Assembly: GCA_007922195.1 (NCBI GenBank)
Contig: ML681996.1
Coordinates: 18,467,218-18,531,217, forward strand
Reading direction: 5' to 3'
DNA length: 64,000 nucleotides
Origin: Podocnemis expansa
Taxonomy: Eukaryota > Chordata > Testudines > Podocnemididae
Shown: positions 22,329 to 33,693 of the stretch, piece after piece
Layout: each line of letters begins with the position of its first letter
Numbering within the stretch: the stretch's first letter is position 1
Position numbers and translations under genes: made by a program
The notes under the pieces: generated by a model
What the model was told of the DNA's origin: nothing
The model's database searches: none
What the model saw: the letters and a program-made list of their open reading frames with translations, nothing else

Positions 22329-23279
22329 ACTATGAGGTAATATGAAATAAGTTTTATTGTGGGGTTAATCCGAAAATGACTGAAGTCATAAATCAGTTAT
22401 AGGTTAGGAGTCTTTGTTCTTTTAGACCTTTTTCCATCTTATTTTTTTTGTGACAAAGGTAAACTAAAAACAAAAAAAATACCCTTAATTATCGTCACAG
22501 TGACATTAGGTTCTTTGGACATTATGAAGTGGTGCCTGTCCCATACCACCTTTATAGAGGTTAAGTTGACTCAGAAGTGGTTAATAAATCTGACAGACTG
22601 TGCCTTGGGGAAGGCTTAGACTTGACTGATAAGCAAATTGAAGGTGAAGACCCTTTGGGCAGGACTAGTAGAGCTTGCATATGACAAGAAGTAAGAGAGG
22701 AAGGGGGCTGAAGCATGGACATCTGCAACTACTCTCTCATCTTAGTGAGTTCAGGTAAAAACCCAGAAGGGGAAGTAACAGGATTTGGAACCTGAGGGAA
22801 GGGCTTACCCTTAAGGATGGTGGAGAATAAAGAGCTCATGGTCACTTGATTCTTCAAGCGAGTGACATGTGGAAGACACGTTATGTTACGATACAGTCTT
22901 GGCACCCAAGATTTTTGGTCATCCAGTCTCAGAAGCCTAAGTTTAATGTATTTTTTTAAAAAATTCAGGTTTTCCATTGCAGTGTTGCTTGTTAGTAATA
23001 GTTGTTGGATGACCTCAAAAACACACGTCTACACTGGGCATATAAGGCTGGGATGTTGTGAAAAGGTCCACCTGGCATCATCCAAGGGTGGGCTGTCCAC
23101 CTGCCACAGGTAGACTAAACCAATTCTTAGTCTCTAGTCCCTTCCAAGGAGAGAAAGGGGTTTGGGGAAAAACAGTATGCACTAACAAATAGTCTATAAT
23201 GCACAGATAAGGCACTCCATCAATAGTCCAAGATCTTTATATAGGATACACAAACCACAAGTCTTTAGGTAAAAGGGGT
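22329..23279. other. Non-coding DNA, nothing recognised
   Basis: Short frames only. No gene and no named repeat. Confidence 0.4.
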
Positions 23280-24275
23280 TAAATAACATGAGGTATCAGA
23301 TGGGGTTGCCATCGAGGGGAAGGGCAGAAGAGGAGGGGAACACAGGCCCACCCTACTCCACTGTCTCCCAGCCCAGGGCCCTGACAGCACCCACAGATTC
23401 AACTGCAGGGTCAGTGGGGATCTGACTGCAACACACTGGCGCTGGTATAGGGCTCAGTCCCGGGTATTCAGGACACACCTCCCCAGGCTACTGCCTTCCC
23501 CCTCTCCTTTAGTACCTGTTCAGTCCCTTTGACCAAGTCCCTGGGGTAGTCACTTAGGGGCAAGGAGCAGAGGCTGTCCATTTCATCTGGCAGGGGTAGG
23601 TCGGGAAGCTCCAGTGGGATCTCCATCTCTTCCGGTGGGGGTAACTCTTGAAGCTCCACATGGTCTGGTGTGAGGACCAACTCTTCCAGGTCCTGCCCGA
23701 TGTGTGTGGGGGAATTAGCTTCCTGTGTAGCGAGTGGCAGTTCTTCCAAATCACAGGAAGACAGTGGCAGGGCTGGGTCATGGCAGTCTCGGACTTCAGG
23801 AGAAAAGTTGGAATTCCTGGACTCCGGCTGTCCTCACAGCCCACCATCCCCATGCAAAGTTGGCCCCTCCTCAGGGCACGTGCCATGGGAGGCCCATGCC
23901 AGCCATCCTGGTACAGGGATGGAGGCCCACGGGTAGGTGAGTGTTCCCTCTGCCAGAGGAATGGCTGGGGCAGAGGAACCAGGAGAGAGCCATCCTACCT
24001 CTTCAGTGGCCAGGGCTGGACTGAGCTCCCTGGCCTGGCTTTTATACTTCCTGCCCTGCCCCTTGAGCTCTGCTTTGATGGACAGATGTCCAGTGGCCAT
24101 ACTGCCACCTTTGGGGGCGGCCATGTTACTTCTCCTGGAGGCAGCCATGTTACCCCTTTACAGATGTCCATAAATCATATGGAACATAACACCATCTTAC
24201 CTATGGGAAAAACCTGAGAAACACTTGCTTTGATGAGGCAGCACAAACACTTATTATAACACAAGCCTCCACCCT
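23280..24275 (-). repeat. GC-rich LTR-like or promoter-bearing repeat, antisense
   Basis: A GC-rich block whose minus strand carries a TATA box in good context (GAAGTATAAAAGCC, TATAAA complement at 24041-24046), preceded by repeated GGCCGCCC or CATGG-rich motifs and an AT-rich edge at about 24250. Downstream on the minus strand, 23749-23468 is open for about 93 codons of Glu/Leu/Pro-rich residues but begins with TTG and has no family match. A promoter-bearing LTR is the best guess; neither the ends nor a duplication could be fixed. Confidence 0.35.
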
Positions 24276-24680
24276 TGAACTCACTATAAAACTATTAGCT
24301 CAAATATTTATCAGAATACAATGTGTTTTCTTTTCTATGCTATAATTATTATATTTTCTTTGATCTTGGCTCCTAATATTCATGGTGTAGGTGTATATTT
24401 ATAACAAATTGATTTTAAGATTAACATGCATCAGTTGTGCTTTGTATATGCATTGTGTGTATGTGTTATCCCTTAGCTATACAACATGCTCATGTTTGTA
24501 TAGTTTTAAAGAACTCTCAAGTCTTTTGTTACTATCACATAACTACAAACTGTACATAGTCTTTCATAATGTAAAAATATCTTATCTCAATTGTTGACTG
24601 AAAATAGTTTAGGCAGATTTCTCTTCCTTTAGCCTCTAGGAAACTTAAACTGAAATGGTGAAGTAGCTAAAAGTGTAGTT
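24276..24680. other. AT-rich DNA, nothing recognised
   Basis: No gene or repeat that I can support. Confidence 0.4.
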
Positions 24681-24684
24681 AAAG

Positions 24685-25320
24685 ATGATTATAATGAGAG
24701 ATGAAAATCTAGTAGAGATCAAGAGAGGAGTGAGACAAGGTTGTAGAATGTCACTGACTATTCAACATTTATATCAAGTGTTTGATTAAATTAATTGAAG
24801 AAAGAAAAATTGTAATAAGTTGAATGGGTTAATAACATTTGCTATTCATATGACATTGTGCTGTTGGCCAATTCAGAAGGTCTGATAAAATTAGGGGAGA
24901 TTATAGATGAATATGTCAAAAGTATGTTCTAGAGTTGCTATGGATGGCATAAAAACTATTGTGGTATGCAAGCATTATGAGAAAACATAAAGCATGAGGC
25001 ATTCCAGTGAATATCACCACAGTGCAGCAGGTAAGAAACTGCTCCTGTATGAAGCATTGCTATAGAAAATGGAAGAATGGATACTGAAGAATAAACATAC
25101 AGGGAGAAAGTATATAAATCTGGAGACCATAATTCCAACTCTTAAATATTTACACTTGCTCTGTGTTAAATTACACCTACAAAACATGGGCAGCAGATAA
25201 CCAATAAAGAAACAAAAATTCTCTAAATTATGATCTTATAGAAGAATTCTGAAAATATCTCCATTAGACTGCAGAACCATCAGCAAAATTTTGGAGATGA
25301 TGAGAATTCAGCTAGTGCCT
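24685..25320 (+). pseudogene. Decayed non-LTR reverse transcriptase remnant
   Basis: One frame reads RGVRQGCRMSLTIQHLY (24723-24773), the RT palm motif GVRQGCxxSP-LFNxY. A shifted frame reads YDIVLLANSEGLIKLGEIID (24850-24910), the ADD-IVLLA motif with the first catalytic Asp region lost. The order and spacing fit one RT domain cut by indels and stops. The motif style is RTE- or L1-like rather than CR1, but clade assignment needs alignment. Sequence to about 25320 may be its C-terminal part. Confidence 0.6.
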
Positions 25321-25327
25321 GTTAAAG

Positions 25328-26012
25328 ATCATAGAACCCTAGAAACTGGAAGGGACCATGAGCGGTCATTGAGTCCAGTCCTCCGTACTCATGGCAGGAC
25401 CAAGTACCATCTTAAACCATCCTTGACAGATATTTTTCTAACCTGCTCTTAAAAAAGTCCAATGATGGAGACTCCACAGCCTGCCTAGGCAAGTTATTCC
25501 AGTGGTTAATCACACTGACAATTAGGAAGCTTTTCCTAATGTCCAACCTACGCCTCCCTACTGTAATTTAAGCCCATTGCTTCTTGTTGGATCATCAACC
25601 ATTAAGGAGAATAGAAAATAACTTTTGTCCCTAATTCTTGTAATAACCTTTTAGGTACTTGAAAACAGTTAGCATGTCTCCTCTCATCTCTAGACTAAAC
25701 AAACCCAGCTCTTTCAATCTTCCCTCATCAGTCAAGCGTTCCTCATCTCTAATAATTTGTGTTACTCTTATCTGGACTTTCTCCAATTCTTCCAAATCTC
25801 TCCTGACATGGGATGCCCAGAACTGGATATCATACTTCAGCTGAGGCCTAATTGGCTTTTACTTACAATAACCCTGTTAATACGTCTAGCATGGTGTTCA
25901 TTTTTTTTGCAACAGTTACACTATTGAATCATATTTAGTTTGTGGTTTACTATGACTTTCAGATCTCTTTCCACTGTACTCCTTTCTAGGCAGTCTTTGC
26001 CCAATTTGTATG
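25328..26012 (-). repeat. CR1 LINE 3' fragment, antisense
   Basis: Reads, as the complement of CR1, ATCATAGAACCCTAGAAACTGG, GGGACCATGAGCGGTCATTGAGTCC, TCCAGTGGTTAATCACACTG and TTCCTAATGTCCAACCTACGCC, continuing through the C-terminal ORF2 region (GATGCCCAGAACTGG, AGCTGAGGCCTAATTGG). It is an older subfamily than the copy at 14-19 kb and has many stops. Confidence 0.9.
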
Positions 26013-26359
26013 CGTGTGATGGATTGTTAAGATAGATGCATGCCACTTTCAGGGATTCAGCAGGTGATGGATATTTATGTGCATTGGAAGAAAGAGTTGA
26101 TGGCAGAAGTACATGAGACAGAAAAAGAGTTTGGACAGACCATGAGGCATCCTGGGTCAATAAAATGACTTTTCATCCACAAAAAGATGATTAGACAATT
26201 GTACAGAATGGGGTACAATGGTCACAAACATCCACCAGTGAAGAAGTAGATGCCTCATAAGAAGAAAGACATCTTAATTGTGTGCAATGTGGAGACTGTC
26301 TCTCTGCATGTATACCCTGCCTACCACTGTTTATTTCTTGATTTTTTTTTTTAATGAAG

Positions 26360-26464
26360 CCTGACAAATGTATTTTATCACATGAGCTTTCATGGAAAAG
26401 AATCACACTTTGTCAGACACTTGAAGTGTTTGTTTTGCTGGAATAAACTAGCGCAGCTACCAGT
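26360..26464. mobile_element. PLE-tail foldback fragment
   Basis: A minus arm (CTGACAAATGTATTTTATCACATGAGCTTTCATGG, TTTGTCAGACACTTGAAG) is followed immediately by a plus terminus (TGTTTGTTTTGCTGG, ACTAGCGCAGCTACC). Diverged copy. Confidence 0.65.
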
Positions 26465-26507
26465 TTTGAACTCTTCCACAAAAAACCCAGAGTCCTGTGG
26501 AAACTTA

Positions 26508-27041
26508 GGGTACCGCCACACTTGCAAGTCAGTTTGAATTAAGGAGGCTTAATTTGAATTTACTTAGTACCTGCCTACACTAGACTTTCATTAGTGCAGA
26601 TTAAGGAATCCCTTAATGTGAACTAATGAAAGCTTAGTTTGAATTAGTAAGAGTTGCTGGTTGGTTCGAACTAAGCCCTTAGGTCAATCCTGAGTTTGAA
26701 CTAAGGATAGTGTAGACAGGATTAACCCTTAGTTCAAACTGAATGAATTTGAATTAAGGACAGTTAATTTGAATTAACAGAGAGGAAAATTTGACTTAAC
26801 AATAGATCAAATTAGTCCACTTTGTTAAGCTGAACTAATAAGTTTGATTTTAGTTTAAATCAAATCATAGGGTTGGAAGGGACCTCATGAGATCATTGAG
26901 TCCAACCCCCTGGGAATTGAACCCAGAACCTTCTGTATGTTAAGCAGAGGTGTTAGCCACTACACTATTTGCTTCAAACTAAACTCAAACTTAGTTTGAA
27001 TTAATAAATTCAAACTAACTTTTCCTAGTATAGACATAGCC
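26508..27041. mobile_element. MITE with TTA target-site duplication (Harbinger-like)
   Basis: Ends GGGTACCGCCACACTTGC and CTAGTATAGACATAGCC; flanked by TTA at 26505-26507 and 27042-27044. Removing the element and one TTA restores the CTTAAAGACTAAC string of PLE tails, so the boundaries are certain. Interior rich in GTTTGAATTA and TTAGTTCAAAC motifs. A SINE is nested at 26862-26970. Confidence 0.9.
26862..26970 (-). repeat. tRNA-derived SINE with CR1-type tail, antisense
   Basis: Minus strand has box A TAGTGTAGTGG (26957-26967) and box B GGTTCAATTCC (26913-26923), both exact, then the CR1-like tail GGGGGTTGGACTCAATGATCTC and AGGTCCCTTCCAACCCTATG. Innermost element of the nest at 26.5-27.1 kb. 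Confidence 0.88.
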
Positions 27042-27145
27042 TTAAAGACTAACAAATTTCTTCAGGCATAAGCTTTTGCATGTTTTCATTATTTTTCTTG
27101 CATACAGACTAACACGGCTAGTCCTCTGGAACTATTCCACAAAAA

Positions 27146-29250
27146 CAATGCCTCCTAGAAGTCACTTAAGTAAACCCGAGAATACACTCTTATTGTGGAA
27201 TAAGAATGTTGACATAGGGAGTTAGTATGCAATTCACCATTCTTAAATTCACATCCTACATTATTTCACAACAACTTTTCAATAAGGCAACACTCATTCA
27301 CCATCTCAGATTATTGCATGAGAGAAATCATTGTCAATTATTACTAGGAAAACATGCCTTGTGACTATAGGTGGTAAGGACTATCTAGGTATAGGTCTGT
27401 AAAGGGACACCTTGCTGCTGCCCCTATTGTGACTGCATCTGGGAATTACCTCTCTTCTGTCTGTGCCCCCTTCAGTCAATTATTCAACTGCAGCCTCCTT
27501 GTCATGTAACAGTTGTGAAACTTGGCCTTTCCTCTTTGTGGTTCGGTCCCCACAGCAGGGTCCCTATGTACCCTTACGAAGTAATGAAGTTTCATTGGAT
27601 CCACTGTCCAGATGCCATTCCAGGAAGTCTTCCAATTTAAGACTATGCAACTTTCACAGGTGCTGGTAGATGATTTTGGGTTTCAGCCTAGTGACCCTAC
27701 AATCAGCAAAGATGGTCAGCTCTTGCTGACACTTCCCTGGGTTTTTTTCCTAGTCTTGGTTTATTTAGCCTAACCAAAAAAAAATGGTTGAGGGAACATA
27801 TGATTGCTTTCTATAAATAGGTCATAGGGATTAATATCTGGCAGGGAGAGGAATTATTTAAATTCAGAACCAATGTGGACACAAAACAACCAGATATTAA
27901 CTAGACATCAAGAAGCTAAGACATGAAATTAGGTGCACAGTCTAACCATCAGAGTAGGGAAGTTCTGCAATAGTCTTCTGTCATATGATGCATATCCATG
28001 CACCCCTAGGAATTATGATCTATATAATTTTTCTGTTCACTTCCACAATGTAATTGTATTGTTTGATGCCAATTATACAATGCAAGATTCCATTTTGAAT
28101 GTTCTACCTTATTATTATGGTATCATGTTTCCTGCAGCATCATGTATATGTAAATATGTGAATCATGTCAATTGGCTCAAACCATCAGGGCTATCTCTCA
28201 GCATGGAGGGTGAAGAGGTACATGACAAAGACAAAGCAAATTGAGTTCCCTGGCTCAGGTGGAACAAAGAACATCACCTTGACCCAGGAAGAGCAGAGGC
28301 AGAAGTGGGATGGGAAGCAAACTAAGAACTGCTAAGGGCCTTTGGCCAGAGAAACTCCATCTTGAAGAAGCTTCAACTTCAAGAAAAATCTGGGCCCTGC
28401 CTAGTGATAGGCAGAGATTAGCTGTAAAACAATCTTTCAGCTGAATATCTTGTGAATAATCTTGAACAGTGATGATAGTTATCGTGCATCTTTTATTTGA
28501 TTGTGATAACATCAGACTTCTCTATTAAATGATTGTGCATTGTTTTTCTATATGCTTATTAAAATCATATTCTAATCAATGAACTAGATTCCCCTTCCCC
28601 CCATCTAAAGCTTTGTGAACTTTAGAGAGTGTGAATAAGTGAGGCTGGCCATATCCATTTCCTTCATAAATGGCTGGACAGGTATCTATGAGTCCACAGT
28701 GACTGGGGAGAGGTCCCACTCCCTGTAGGATGGAAGTTCCCAGTGTAATGTCTGGGGATGGGGTGGTCACTGGTGGATCATCCCCTGGGTGGCCATAGGG
28801 CACATAGCCACTGCCTGACTGATTACATGCAGGAGACTGGTGTGGACTGACTCAGGAGTGAGTGGTCACCTGGGATATTGGGGTAAGTCAGGTTCTGGAG
28901 GGTACATCAGGGATTCACAGTGGCATACCAGACCAGATTTGGGAGGGAGGAATGTCACACCTTCCAAGGGGAGATGTTGAGACAAAAAAAACTTAGCTGA
29001 GATAAAAAATGAGTTTGATAAATTTATGGAGGGGACAGTATGATGGAACAGAAATGGCCTGAGATGGGCTGCTTGATGGTATGGGTTCTGAGTTATTACA
29101 GAGAATTCTTCCTTTTCTTTCTGGCTAGTAAATCTTGCCCACATGCTTAGGGTTTAAGTGATTGACATATTCAGGGTAAGGAAAGAATCCCCCGTCCCAG
29201 GGCACTTGGCAAAGGCTCCAGGGATTTTTCATCTTCTTCTGTAGCATGAA
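27146..29250. other. Non-coding DNA, nothing firmly recognised
   Basis: About 2.1 kb with short frames only. Segments at 28250-28480 and 28600-29100 have a repeat-like composition, but I cannot assign them to a family. Confidence 0.35.
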
Positions 29251-29264
29251 GCACATCTCAGATG

Positions 29265-29402
29265 CTAGTGGATTCTCCATATGTTAAAGTCTTTAAACCA
29301 TGATATAAGGACTTTAATAACTCAGTCATAGTTTAGAGGTTTATTACAAGAGTGGGTAGGTGAGGTTCTGTGAACTTCGCCATGGAGGCTGTCAGGCTAG
29401 AT
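29265..29402 (+). repeat. CR1 3' UTR fragment, split by a hAT insertion
   Basis: GTGGATTCTCCATATG, TTTATTACAAGAGTGGGTAGGTGAGGTTCTGTG, and GCTAGAT at the junction are typical of an old CR1 3' UTR. The piece resumes at 31005 (GACTAGATGATCATATTGGTGCC). Confidence 0.75.
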
Positions 29403-29641
29403 CAGGGTGGCCAAACTTATGGAACTCAAGAGGCACTCAAGTCGGTTATTAAACCTTTGAGAGCCACACTGAGGCATATAACCACATACGTTTACCTACT
29501 CCAAAATTTACTAAGCTTAAAATTCATTGTGCATGTTAATTTTATCATAAAAACAGGGCAAATATTGATCCTACTAATGTCAGATTCTAATAATTACTTA
29601 AGGTTACCACGAACACTAGGCCTATAAAATAAAACCTTAGC

Positions 29642-30334
29642 TGTTGCTGGCTATAGAACACTGCAGGCTAGTGGCAAGTTTTCAAAAATCTGGGTAGTAA
29701 CTTGTCAATGCAGTACATAAAAGGTCTCAGGTGCTGATGTGGAGGAATTCCGTGGCTGAGGCCTAGCAGCATTGAGACAGATAGTTTAGTAGGCCTTGGT
29801 AGGGGGGAACGAAGCTGCAGTTTCTCTGCTCGCTGACGTGCTTGGAAGAGGGCCAGTATAAGCAACTAACTGATAAGGTATGCTGTAAAGAGCCTTGCTG
29901 GGTTTACGTAGAGCCTGTGTCTGCTCTCAAGGATGGCATACTGAAATTTGGAGACAGGGAAGATGTTTGGATTTGCCTGCAAAATTCTAAAGGGTCAGTC
30001 TACCCCAGACGAAAAAGTTCCTCTATAGCTCAAGGACTAGGCCAAAGCCCAGTGGTGCAGGTGAATTATGATTCAAGGGTATGTGGAGTAAAGCGGGTCA
30101 AAGGTAGGGGCTGAAAGTGGAGGCATTTTGGTGCAAAATAGCTGGACCCAGAATTTAATTGGCTATACAGTAATAGTTTATGCTTTGTAAAATAATGTAA
30201 TATGTCACCATATAACAATAATGTACACTATTCTTGGGGCTCTTGGGTGCTTGCCCTTGGGCCCGCAGCTGTGTAGAATAAAGCTCCACTCCTCACTAAG
30301 TTTGTGGTCCCCGCTTACTGAAAATTCCTCTACA
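29642..30334 (+). repeat. Putative solo LTR inside the hAT element
   Basis: A poly(A) signal AATAAA at 30277-30282 is followed by about 50 bp ending TTCCTCTACA, a U5-like terminus in CA; a plausible start TGTTGCTGG lies at 29642. No flanking duplication found, so limits are tentative. No coding sequence. Confidence 0.4.
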
Positions 30335-30564
30335 CTGATCTGTAAGTATTGCACAATGTTTCAATTTAACAAATTTCATTGTGGAATACAATGCTCCACA
30401 GCAATAAGTTGTGCCAAATATTGAAAGTAATCTACATTCAGTTTTAAACTTATCCTTTGTATTTTCATTTCTTAGTATTCCAAGTCATGTTTAGGACTTA
30501 TAAAACAAAATTTTATTTTAACAATGAGTAAACTGCATTAGGGCCTATGAGAAAATCAAAACAT

Positions 30565-30930
30565 GCCACGGCTACTCCACCATGCCGCACTTCCCCCCAC
30601 CCCTGTTGCTGCTTCCCTGCCCTCTCTTACTCTGCTGCCACTTCTCTGCTCTCCCTAACCATGCCGCACTTCTGCCCCCATTCCTGATCATGCCGTCGCT
30701 TCCCTGCTTGGTCCCACCTTGCTGCGCTTTCCCCACGTCTCCAACCATTCTGTTGCTTCTCCGACCATGCTGCTGCTTCTCAGCTGTACCTGATCATGCT
30801 GCTACTTCCCTGCCAGCCCCAACCATGCTGCTGCTTCGCTGCCAGCTCTGACCATGTTGCTGCTTCTCTGCTGTCCCTGACCATTGCACACTTCTCCCTC
30901 CTGTCTTCCAACATGCCGCGCTTCCCTTCT
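30565..30930 (+). repeat. Pyrimidine-rich minisatellite, about 30-bp unit
   Basis: Repeated CCATGCTGCTGCTTCTCTG or CCATGCCGCACTTC units, each followed by a CCCT-type spacer, about ten copies. Frames here are low-complexity and not genes. Confidence 0.75.
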
Positions 30931-31004
30931 GTGCTCATCCATGAGCCGCATTTTTTCTTTGAAGAGCCGCATTCGGCTCGCGAGCTGCAGATTGGCCACC
31001 CCTG

Positions 31005-31060
31005 GACTAGATGATCATATTGGTGCCTTTCAGCATTAGAGCTGGTGACTCACTAAGCCC
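31005..31060 (+). repeat. CR1 3' end, continuation of the split copy
   Basis: GACTAGATGATCATATTGG and GCCTTTCAGCATTAGAG complete the CR1 3' UTR interrupted at 29402. Confidence 0.7.
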
Positions 31061-31088
31061 CAAATGTTGACATGTGTGACATTCATCA

Positions 31089-31450
31089 GCTATGTCTACA
31101 CTGCCAAAGATATTTCAAAATAATTATTTCAAAATAGAATCATTTCAAATTTATTATATTGAAATAGTCTAGTGAAGACTATTTAAAAATAAGGTAGGAA
31201 TTATTATTTCAAAATAGAGAGTCTTCACCAGGCTATTTCAAAATAGGGGAAGGCAGGGAACGTGTAGGGCCATTCTTTTGATAAAAGTCAGTTCTACAGC
31301 TTGGAATGGCTTTTTTCAAAATAAACAGTTTTGAAATAATTGTTCTTTTAAAATAAAAGCAGGTTTAGTTATCTCAAAATAATGCTTCATTATTTCAAAA
31401 TATCAAATCACTTATTTCAAAATAGCAAAATGCCTGCATGGACAGGTAAG

Positions 31451-31481
<31 letters not shown>

Positions 31482-31533
31482 CAAAATAAGCCTCTTTATT
31501 TAGAAAAAAAAACTTTTCAGCGTAGACATACCC
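31089..31533. mobile_element. AT-rich MITE with GCTATGTCTACACTG ends
   Basis: Left GCTATGTCTACACTG and right CAGCGTAGACATACCC are inverted repeats; interior composed of TTTCAAAATA motifs and a long T run (31456-31481). No clear 3-bp duplication. Non-coding. Confidence 0.75.
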
Positions 31534-32436
31534 ACTGTGAAATCCAGGTTCCTGTGAAGTCAATGGGTGTTTCATCACTGATGTCAAAGGATAAAAGTAC
31601 CAAAGTAAGGGCAGAATCATCTTTATTATGAAACGCATATTTTTTTTTCCTTTCTTTAGCTGAAGGAATTTCTTCCATTTGTATAATTTGTTCCATTGGA
31701 TATTTAAGTGCTTTTGGTATCTTATTTTTGCTTATTTCTCAAACATGCCCCTTGAACTAGTGTATAAAAATGGCCAAACTGTGTCAGTGACAGTATATTA
31801 AAGGAACTGCTTGGATGACTTTTGAATATTTTGTTAGGCCTCACAAAGTTAGGAATGGATCTGTTTATGTTATACATTTTGTTGTGAATGACTGTGGGTT
31901 TTATCCTCTTTGCTTTTTCATTGATTTCTTTGTTTGCTCATTTGTTTTCCTCATTGTGTTTAGCATCTGCTCATTAGTGAAAGTAAAATCATCACCCACT
32001 CTTGTTTTCATTGCCTCTGTTGTTTCCTCTAGGCCATTTTACAGTGTCATCTGTGTAGTTCAGCTCTTTCCTTTGATTACATTTGCAGTGTATAAATTGG
32101 TAGGTAAACAACAGGGAAGGGAAAATACAGCAGAATTTTTAGAGATTGTTTGCAGAATTACAATTCACAATTATTTAACAATAAAAAATATGAAGAAAGC
32201 ATATATATTCCTCAAATTAAGAGTTTCTGTTAAGTAATCAGCAAACCAGTAGAGATACAATTCTAAATGTACTCATGTATTTAGATTGATAAATTGTAGA
32301 TGGTATGGAAGAGTCCAAGGGATTTCAGATCTTTTATTGTTAGTTAGCCATAGGCGAGTTTGTAGGTGTAGTGAGTTTGTTAGGTTTGAGACAGAAGTGG
32401 CTTATGAAGAACAGGGAACCTTTGTCCATTTGCAAC
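31534..32436. other. AT-rich DNA, nothing recognised
   Basis: A 140-codon frame (31815-32237) encodes only Phe/Val/Ile-rich hydrophobic residues without a recognisable domain, which I attribute to composition. Confidence 0.4.
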
Positions 32437-32439
32437 AAT

Positions 32440-32724
32440 GGTTATGTTCACAAAGCACTCTTATTTTGAAACAACAGAGGTTGTTATGAAATAAGAATTC
32501 TGCTGTTCACACGACACATAGTTGTTTCGAAACAGCCCCCTGCAGCAGGTAATGAAATAGCATGTTCACAGCATGAACATACTATTTCGTTTCCCACTTT
32601 TTTCCTTATTTCGTATTAACATTTTGTTAATTCGAAATAAGGTATTTCGAAATAAGGTGTTATTTCGATAGAAGTTGTTTCAGAACAACTTTATCAAAAT
32701 AACCCTCCGTGTGTGCACGTAGCC
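32440..32724. mobile_element. AT-rich MITE, 285 bp, AAT duplication
   Basis: GGTTATGTTCACAAAG to CGTGTGTGCACGTAGCC, flanked by AAT at 32437-32439 and 32725-32727. Interior of TTTCGAAATAA or TTTCGAAACA units. Non-autonomous. Confidence 0.75.
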
Positions 32725-32727
32725 AAT

Positions 32728-33680
32728 GACTGCTGCAACACAAGATCTCAATATGGTTTGCCAGAAAAGGTGAATGTTTTTTATAGGGAGTTATCCGTTT
32801 TACTGTAAAATCCTAGTAGAGGCAAGGCACAAGAAATTTTACTCTGATCAACTGGATGAGGTCATCATTGTATCACCCATCCACAACTGACCTTGCCTAC
32901 CTATATTATGGTAAAAATTACAGGTGCCTTTTCTGTATTAGGATTTTAGAGAGTTATAGATATCATATTAGTTTTCTAGCTGCAAAAATACATTGTTTTG
33001 TAGTGAAGATATGTAGAAAGTAGGCACTACCCTGTGTACACTTGTGTTTTAGAGCACATTAGCTCACATAATCTAAAACATATATTAAAATTTACTTGAG
33101 GCAAGGCATGAATGTCCATTTCATCTGCATCCTGGCATTGAATGATAGGTCTTGACAATTATTTTGCCAAGGAATAACTGCATGACATAAGATTATTTTG
33201 ATTTTAATGGGATCTTCCAAGCAACAAGAATGCCAACAATACTGAAAAGAAATGAAAAAGTCATGTTTAGAAATGGGAATGTTTACACTTCTGATTCTCT
33301 TTCTATACCATTATTGGGGAAAAAAATAGGGGACTACAGCCTTCTTTGCTGTCAATATACCCAGTCCCAAAGGAATTTATTGCACATAATGCACACACCT
33401 ACTGAAATTTAACCTACATTTTTATCTTACATTTTGTCTGCTGTCCATACTTGTATATTAGTTTTAATGAGCCAGGTTTTCAAAGGAGGTTCAGTAATTG
33501 CATCTGCAAACCTTATGCTCACCCCCTTTATGCAGACCAAAATCAGGCATTTTTGCATGAAAACACACAGTTATGGAATGAATTACCTGTTTTGTGCATG
33601 ACAAATGTTCAAATGCATGTCTACATGCATTTTTACAGACAATATGTAAGATTATTTAACAGAATAATTGCCTAGGCATG
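32728..33680. other. AT-rich DNA, nothing recognised
   Basis: No gene or repeat that I can support. Confidence 0.4.
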
Positions 33681-33693
33681 CTGGATATAATTT

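Larger units (their letters stand above)
26485..27128. mobile_element. PLE-tail foldback interrupted by MITE and SINE
   Basis: The minus arm (ACCCAGAGTCCTGTGG to CTTA) is split by the MITE at 26508-27041 and resumes with AAGACTAACAAATTTC and GCATAAGCTTTTGCATG. It then turns to the plus terminus ACAGACTAACACGGCTAGTCC. A 17-bp direct repeat with one mismatch (GAACTCTTCCACAAAAA at 26468-26484, GAACTATTCCACAAAAA at 27129-27145) flanks the whole. Confidence 0.85.
29403..31004. mobile_element. hAT-type element, about 1.6 kb, inserted in CR1
   Basis: Ends CAGGGTGGCCAAACTT and GATTGGCCACCCCTG are inverted repeats. Flanking 8-mers GGCTAGAT (29395-29402) and GACTAGAT (31005-31012) match at 7 of 8 positions. 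The right flank continues a CR1 3' end. No transposase recognised. An LTR-like segment (about 29642-30334) and a pyrimidine-rich minisatellite (30565-30930) account for most of its length. Confidence 0.8.

Noticed and set aside
31815..32237. 140-codon hydrophobic frame
   Set aside because: Phe/Val/Ile/Ser-rich from T-rich DNA, no family motif, no supporting context.
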